DNA of 28,484 nt. Origin: a virus. A program made the translations under genes and the position numbers. Positions 24,488-28,484 of the stretch are shown one piece after another; position 1 is the stretch's first letter, and each line of letters begins with the position of its first letter. A model generated the notes under the pieces. That model ran no database searches. It worked only from the letters and a program-made list of their open reading frames with translations, and had not been told where the DNA came from. The stretch is from positions 1-28,484 of IMG/VR virus record IMGVR_UViG_3300017748_000089; one strand, 5' to 3'.

Positions 24488-26893
24488 TTACATAGGCATA
24501 TTGTCTGCGCCTAAGCTCTGTGGGTTACTTTGATTTTCAAAGTCTGTTGGTAATAACTCTTGCTGTCTTTGTTGTATCATAGCGCTTTGCTGAGTTGCTT
24601 GTAATTTAGTTCTATTATCTTTACGATCTTCAATAAATTGCTCTCTTTCCTTAACTCTAGATACATCCATTTGCTTCAACTGCATGTCAAACTGATACCT
24701 TATTTCTAAAGCTTTCATGTCTAATTGAGCCTTCATCTCCATCTTTTGTATTTCAAATTGAGATTTAGCTTGTTCTATTTGTACAGTACTTTCAGTTAAT
24801 GCTTGCTGTTTTTGCATTTCAGCTAAAATAGCTTTCTCAGCAGTTTGTTGATTAGCTTGTGCTTGAGCTTGTATATTCGCTTGAGCAGCTGCTTGATCAG
24901 CTTCAGCTTTTTTCTTTCTTCTAAACTTAAGCATTTGATTAGCTAGTTTTAGATTTCTAACTTCTCTAATATCTATTGCATCTGCTAGGTCTATTTGACC
25001 AGACTTTAAAGCTATTTGTATGTTTTGTTCAAGCTCAGCTTTTTCTTCTTCATCTGGTTCTAACTTTATAAATATACCAAAATCATGAATTTGTAAATTC
25101 ATTAACTCTGTTAAAGTCCCAGTGTTAAAAGATGATATACTATTTTTTAAAGCTTCTTTTGTAAATGGAAATTGTAATGAATCAGCAACTCTTAAAGATA
25201 TATTTTCACAAGCTCTAGCGGTTAAGTAAAGACTAGACTGTAAGATGTGTCTAGTAGCAGTATTAGAATTAGCAGCTGCTAGTTTTTGTAAACCTACTAA
25301 TGAGTTTTTGTCTGGATTACTCCCATCTCTAGCTTCATTAAGTCCTGTCACGTCTCTAATGAGTTGTAAATAATACTGATAAGTTTGTATTAAAGAGTTT
25401 ATTTTTCCACCACCAGATCCAGTCTGTAATTCTTGTATAGGAACTTTACCTGGATTCATATTACCTTCTTGAGTCATAGATCTACCTACTACAGAGCCAG
25501 TTTGAAAATACATATTTAATGCCTCAGCTGGATTATAGTTAGTTCCGTTTCCAAGATCAACCTCTGCTAAGCCGTCCATATCTAAGAAAACACCATCTGG
25601 AACTACTCTAGCTAATACTTGTTGTATCTTTAAATGAGTTAATTGTATCATGTCAGCAAAACCTGTTATTCTACTAACTAAAGATTCTATACGTCCTTTA
25701 TACATTCTAGGAGCAGTTATAGCGTAACTAAAATTAACTTTAGTAGTATCTGCAACTGGTCTTGTCATATGTTCTGCCATTCTCCAGTCTAACATCATTG
25801 GATGTCCTAGTATTTTTGCTCCACTGTAAAGTGTTTCTATAGTTCTTGAAACTCTTTCAAAACCATCATTTGGTGGTGGTGCAAATGTATCAGGTTTTTC
25901 TAATACTTTTTCTAATCCAGCATCAGTATATTTTATTTTATAAACTTGATCTGAATAACTTTTGTATTCAAAATATAAAACTTGAATAGTTTGATCGTCT
26001 TGCTTGCCGTTCCAGTTTCTTAAATATTCTTGATTACCAGGGTATTTTTGTATAGTTTCTAATTCTTCGTCTGTTAGTTGAGGAAACTGTTTTTTAATAT
26101 CAGCTAAATAAACTGATTTAACTTCACCTACATAATATAAATCTTCAAAATTAGGATCATCAGAATATGAATAAACTAAATGTGCTGGATCAACATAGTC
26201 TACTACAACACCTTGTGATCTGTTCCAAGAAGTTTTAACAGATCCTATGCCTAAAACAGTTAAATCATAATTAAACCTTTGTCTAACTAAGTCATATCTA
26301 TTTTTATCTAATATTTGATTTATAACTTCTTCTTCAGCAACTTCAACAGATTGTTTAAAATCCATTTGTAAGTGTACTTCTAATTCTTCTTTATCTCTAG
26401 GAGCATTAATAGGATCTTGTGAAAAAGCATCAACACCTAACATTTTTTGAGCTTCTTCTAAATATTCTTTAGCTTCTATGTCAACCATTAAATTTCTAGC
26501 GTAGTCAGTTCTTATCTTTGAACATACTGGATCTTGAGCATAAGCGTTTATATCATAACTTCTTTGAGACATTCCATTAACAACAATATCAACAAACTTA
26601 GAAACTACAGGCACAGGTTTCCAGTCTAAATTCAAATAAGATAAGTCTCCGTTAATAGCTAGTTCATCTTTGTATTTCTGAACTGGCTGTTCACCTCTTG
26701 CATAGAGTCTTAGTAAGTTGTAATTATTAAAGTTAACAGCGTAGCCAGGAGCATTAGTTCCGTATCTATAACCTCTGAACCACTCACCTTCTATTGCTCT
26801 ACCAACCGCTAGACCATATTCCATAGTAGCTTTTTCCGCGTCTGGTACTACCTGATCTGGAAAAGAACTTGTTTGATTGTAAGAAATTTGCAT
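24488..26893 (-). CDS. Portal protein with Gln-rich coiled-coil tail
   Basis: The 801-residue product lies between terminase and scaffold, the usual portal position. The main domain (about 1-640) contains SFGIGSVKTSW-like sequence (LGIGSVKTSWNRSQGVVVDY), DPAHLVYSYSDDPNFEDLYY, a wing-like region, and QTYQYYLQLIRDVTGLNEAR followed by GLQKLAAANSNTATRHI, a pattern I know from portals of marine and crAss-like phages. Residues about 665-770 form a Gln/Ala/Lys/Glu-rich coiled coil (QAAAQANIQAQAQANQQTAE, KSQFEIQKMEMKAQLDMKAL), the long helical barrel expected at the portal crown. The ATG at 26893 follows TAAAATAAATAA, 4 nt after the terminase stop. There is no frame disruption. Confidence 0.88.
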   Translation of the reverse strand: MQISYNQTSSFPDQVVPDAEKATMEYGLAVGRAIEGEWFRGYRYGTNAPGYAVNFNNYNLLRLYARGEQPVQKYKDELAINGDLSYLNLDWKPVPVVSKFVDIVVNGMSQRSYDINAYAQDPVCSKIRTDYARNLMVDIEAKEYLEEAQKMLGVDAFSQDPINAPRDKEELEVHLQMDFKQSVEVAEEEVINQILDKNRYDLVRQRFNYDLTVLGIGSVKTSWNRSQGVVVDYVDPAHLVYSYSDDPNFEDLYYVGEVKSVYLADIKKQFPQLTDEELETIQKYPGNQEYLRNWNGKQDDQTIQVLYFEYKSYSDQVYKIKYTDAGLEKVLEKPDTFAPPPNDGFERVSRTIETLYSGAKILGHPMMLDWRMAEHMTRPVADTTKVNFSYAITAPRMYKGRIESLVSRITGFADMIQLTHLKIQQVLARVVPDGVFLDMDGLAEVDLGNGTNYNPAEALNMYFQTGSVVGRSMTQEGNMNPGKVPIQELQTGSGGGKINSLIQTYQYYLQLIRDVTGLNEARDGSNPDKNSLVGLQKLAAANSNTATRHILQSSLYLTARACENISLRVADSLQFPFTKEALKNSISSFNTGTLTELMNLQIHDFGIFIKLEPDEEEKAELEQNIQIALKSGQIDLADAIDIREVRNLKLANQMLKFRRKKKAEADQAAAQANIQAQAQANQQTAEKAILAEMQKQQALTESTVQIEQAKSQFEIQKMEMKAQLDMKALEIRYQFDMQLKQMDVSRVKEREQFIEDRKDNRTKLQATQQSAMIQQRQQELLPTDFENQSNPQSLGADNMPM

Positions 26894-26897
26894 TTAT

Positions 26898-28484
26898 TTA
26901 TTTTATTATTTTTGAAATAATTCCGTCATTATCGTATCTTTTTATACCTATAGATATAGGCTGATGCTTTCTTTGTGGATTTGGTCTATACATGTTCTTA
27001 TTGCAAGCCATAATAGCTAAGCCAGAACTAATAGATGCATCATGCTTTGTCCTATTATTTATATCAAACTGACTCCAGTCTTCTAAAGTTTTTTGAAAAT
27101 ACATATTACCATAACCTTGGCTTGTTTCACCAATATAGGTTTCTATATAACTTTCAATTGCGGCAGCATGTGCTTGTTTAATGTCTTCACTTGAATTAGG
27201 TATTCCACCTATTTCTTTTTCTGTAGTTGATAGCTTGTTCCAAATCTTATCAGGACGATTAATTGAAAACCCTCTATAACCCCTTCTTTTAAAATAATAC
27301 AAAAGTCTTGGTTTGTTATTTTCAGCAAGTATAGGCATGCCATAAAAAACACAAGCCATAAGTACATCTTCAAAAAACATTTCGGCTGTTTGTGGTCGTG
27401 CTATATATTCTAAAAAAAACTGATTAGGTGGCGCATCTTCCATGCTAAACTTAGTTAATCCATGTAACGCTCCATTAGAACCTTTACCATCTACAGTACC
27501 ACTAATATCGTAACTATCACAACCAAAAGCTCCCACGTGTTCATTACCAGGGTATTTTAATCCATTTTTAATAACTATATTATTTTGTAAGCTATTAGGT
27601 GGTGCCCATGATATTAAAAATCTTCCATCTTTATTAGGATAAAACATCACTTTAGTATCTTTTACACCATTAATCCATTGAAAACTTCCTTGAGTTACAG
27701 ATACTTCATTATTTAATTCACTATTATAATCTATCTGTTGATATATTTTTGTTAAATTAAATAAAGTATTTTTAGCCTCATCTCTGAAAGCGTGCTGTTC
27801 AGTTCTTGGGAACTGTCTGTAATATTCATTTAAACTGTCTTGATCAGACTTTAAGCCATCGACTTCGTTTTGCCAATGTTCGATAACGCCTGTTGTAATT
27901 TCATAACCGTCAACTCCTTTGATTGGATTTTCTTTTCTAATGAAAACAGGTGATCCGTAAGAATCCATGAATCCTTCGTAGTTCCATTCCATAGGGATGA
28001 ACATAGAATAGAGTCCAGAAGAAGTTTGTCCGTTTCTATTTCTTTTTGTAACGTCTGAATTATAGTATAATTTTTTGAAATTGTTTCCACCTTTATCTAA
28101 TGCGTTTGAAGTTGAGCCCATCATACATTTACCTACAATTCTAGAACCAAGACGTAGTGTAGTTTTTGTAACTCTCCAGTTGTTTAATATGTTATCAGGC
28201 CTTTCCCATTTGCCACTTTCGTCATGAGCTAATAGTTTTAGCTTTTCACCATCATAAGAGTTATCGCCTGTATTTTTCCAGTCAATAGTCGTATCAAGTC
28301 CGTCTAATTCTCTGAGCTGTTCGTTCGACTCAAGTTTTCTTCTAGTAAGCTTTGATGCTGGAACACGATATGCCAATTCAGTTTTTGGCCGGTCCATACC
28401 ATCTTGAATGGGTTTAAAAAAGAACGGGTAGTTAACTGATATGGGTACAACTTTATCCGTAAACATTTTTTTGGCATCTGCTCC
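26898..28484 (-). CDS. terL: Terminase large subunit, C-terminal part (N-terminus outside window)
   Basis: The reading frame is open to base 28484, so the first ATG in the window (28466) is internal and the Walker A region lies beyond the edge. Numbering from that Met, LLAHDESGKWE (78-88) fits Walker B with the catalytic Glu at 83, and KCMMGSTSNALDKGG fits the coupling motif after it. The nuclease domain shows a strand ending in Asp (FGCDSYDISGTVDGKG), then FEDVLMACVFYGMPILAENN typical of the RNase H-like fold, and TKHDASISSGLAIMA, which would supply the late acidic residue. It packages DNA into the prohead as an ATPase and headful/site nuclease. The portal gene follows after 4 nt. Confidence 0.88.
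   Translation of the reverse strand, partial: GADAKKMFTDKVVPISVNYPFFFKPIQDGMDRPKTELAYRVPASKLTRRKLESNEQLRELDGLDTTIDWKNTGDNSYDGEKLKLLAHDESGKWERPDNILNNWRVTKTTLRLGSRIVGKCMMGSTSNALDKGGNNFKKLYYNSDVTKRNRNGQTSSGLYSMFIPMEWNYEGFMDSYGSPVFIRKENPIKGVDGYEITTGVIEHWQNEVDGLKSDQDSLNEYYRQFPRTEQHAFRDEAKNTLFNLTKIYQQIDYNSELNNEVSVTQGSFQWINGVKDTKVMFYPNKDGRFLISWAPPNSLQNNIVIKNGLKYPGNEHVGAFGCDSYDISGTVDGKGSNGALHGLTKFSMEDAPPNQFFLEYIARPQTAEMFFEDVLMACVFYGMPILAENNKPRLLYYFKRRGYRGFSINRPDKIWNKLSTTEKEIGGIPNSSEDIKQAHAAAIESYIETYIGETSQGYGNMYFQKTLEDWSQFDINNRTKHDASISSGLAIMACNKNMYRPNPQRKHQPISIGIKRYDNDGIISKIIK

Noticed and set aside
27851-28090. 79-residue minus-strand ORF in another frame
   Set aside because: Lies within the terminase gene, overlapping its ATPase motifs; a shadow frame.
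1-28484. CRISPR arrays, tRNA genes, insertion sequences, integrase or attachment sites
   Set aside because: I found no regularly spaced repeats, no cloverleaf-like sequence in the few gaps, and no transposase or integrase motifs.

Overview
The window is a 28.5 kb piece of a tailed double-stranded DNA phage (Caudoviricetes) virion-morphogenesis module. Every gene I accept lies on the minus strand, the DNA is AT-rich, and genes are packed with gaps of 1 to about 60 nt, so there is no gene-free stretch over 300 bases. Both ends cut through a gene. The proteins resemble, from memory of the families, those of uncultured marine phages and flavobacterial/crAss-like relatives. A Bacteroidota host is suggested by translation starts: nearly all start codons lack a Shine-Dalgarno motif and instead follow A-rich leaders such as TAAATAAATATG. 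I could not run a search, so host and taxonomy are inferences.

Read in the direction of transcription (high to low coordinates): terminase large subunit (N-terminus outside the window), portal with a Gln-rich coiled-coil tail, an acidic scaffold-like protein, and the major capsid protein. Next come two small tandem paralogous proteins (probable capsid decoration or fibre-type), a conserved hypothetical protein, two neck/connector-type proteins and two large tail proteins. They are followed by a small cupin, a T7 gp14-like internal protein, a 582-aa internal protein carrying an EF-hand loop, and a giant ORF of at least 2852 codons that runs off the left edge. The order is DNA packaging, head, neck, tail, ejected/internal proteins. 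I see no tape measure or sheath; together with the large internal proteins this suggests a short-tailed (podovirus-like) particle, at moderate confidence.

Three GC-rich hairpins follow the major capsid gene, the decoration pair and the hypothetical gene. Each sits 18-27 nt before the next start codon, leaving no room for a promoter, so they look like attenuators that lower expression of neck and tail genes relative to capsid genes.

The most interesting parts are: (1) the giant polyvalent-type protein, which combines a HEVFH zincin motif, a sigma-70 region-2-like stretch, a full HAD phosphatase motif set and a marine-phage-type C-terminal region in one chain; (2) a candidate programmed -1 frameshift (heptamer G GGT TTT, 5-nt spacer, GGGG/CCCC hairpin) at the end of the gp14-like gene, which would add 63 residues and fill the only anomalous gap; (3) a small beta module with a GxGYxxGD signature that recurs in three different virion genes, four copies in all.
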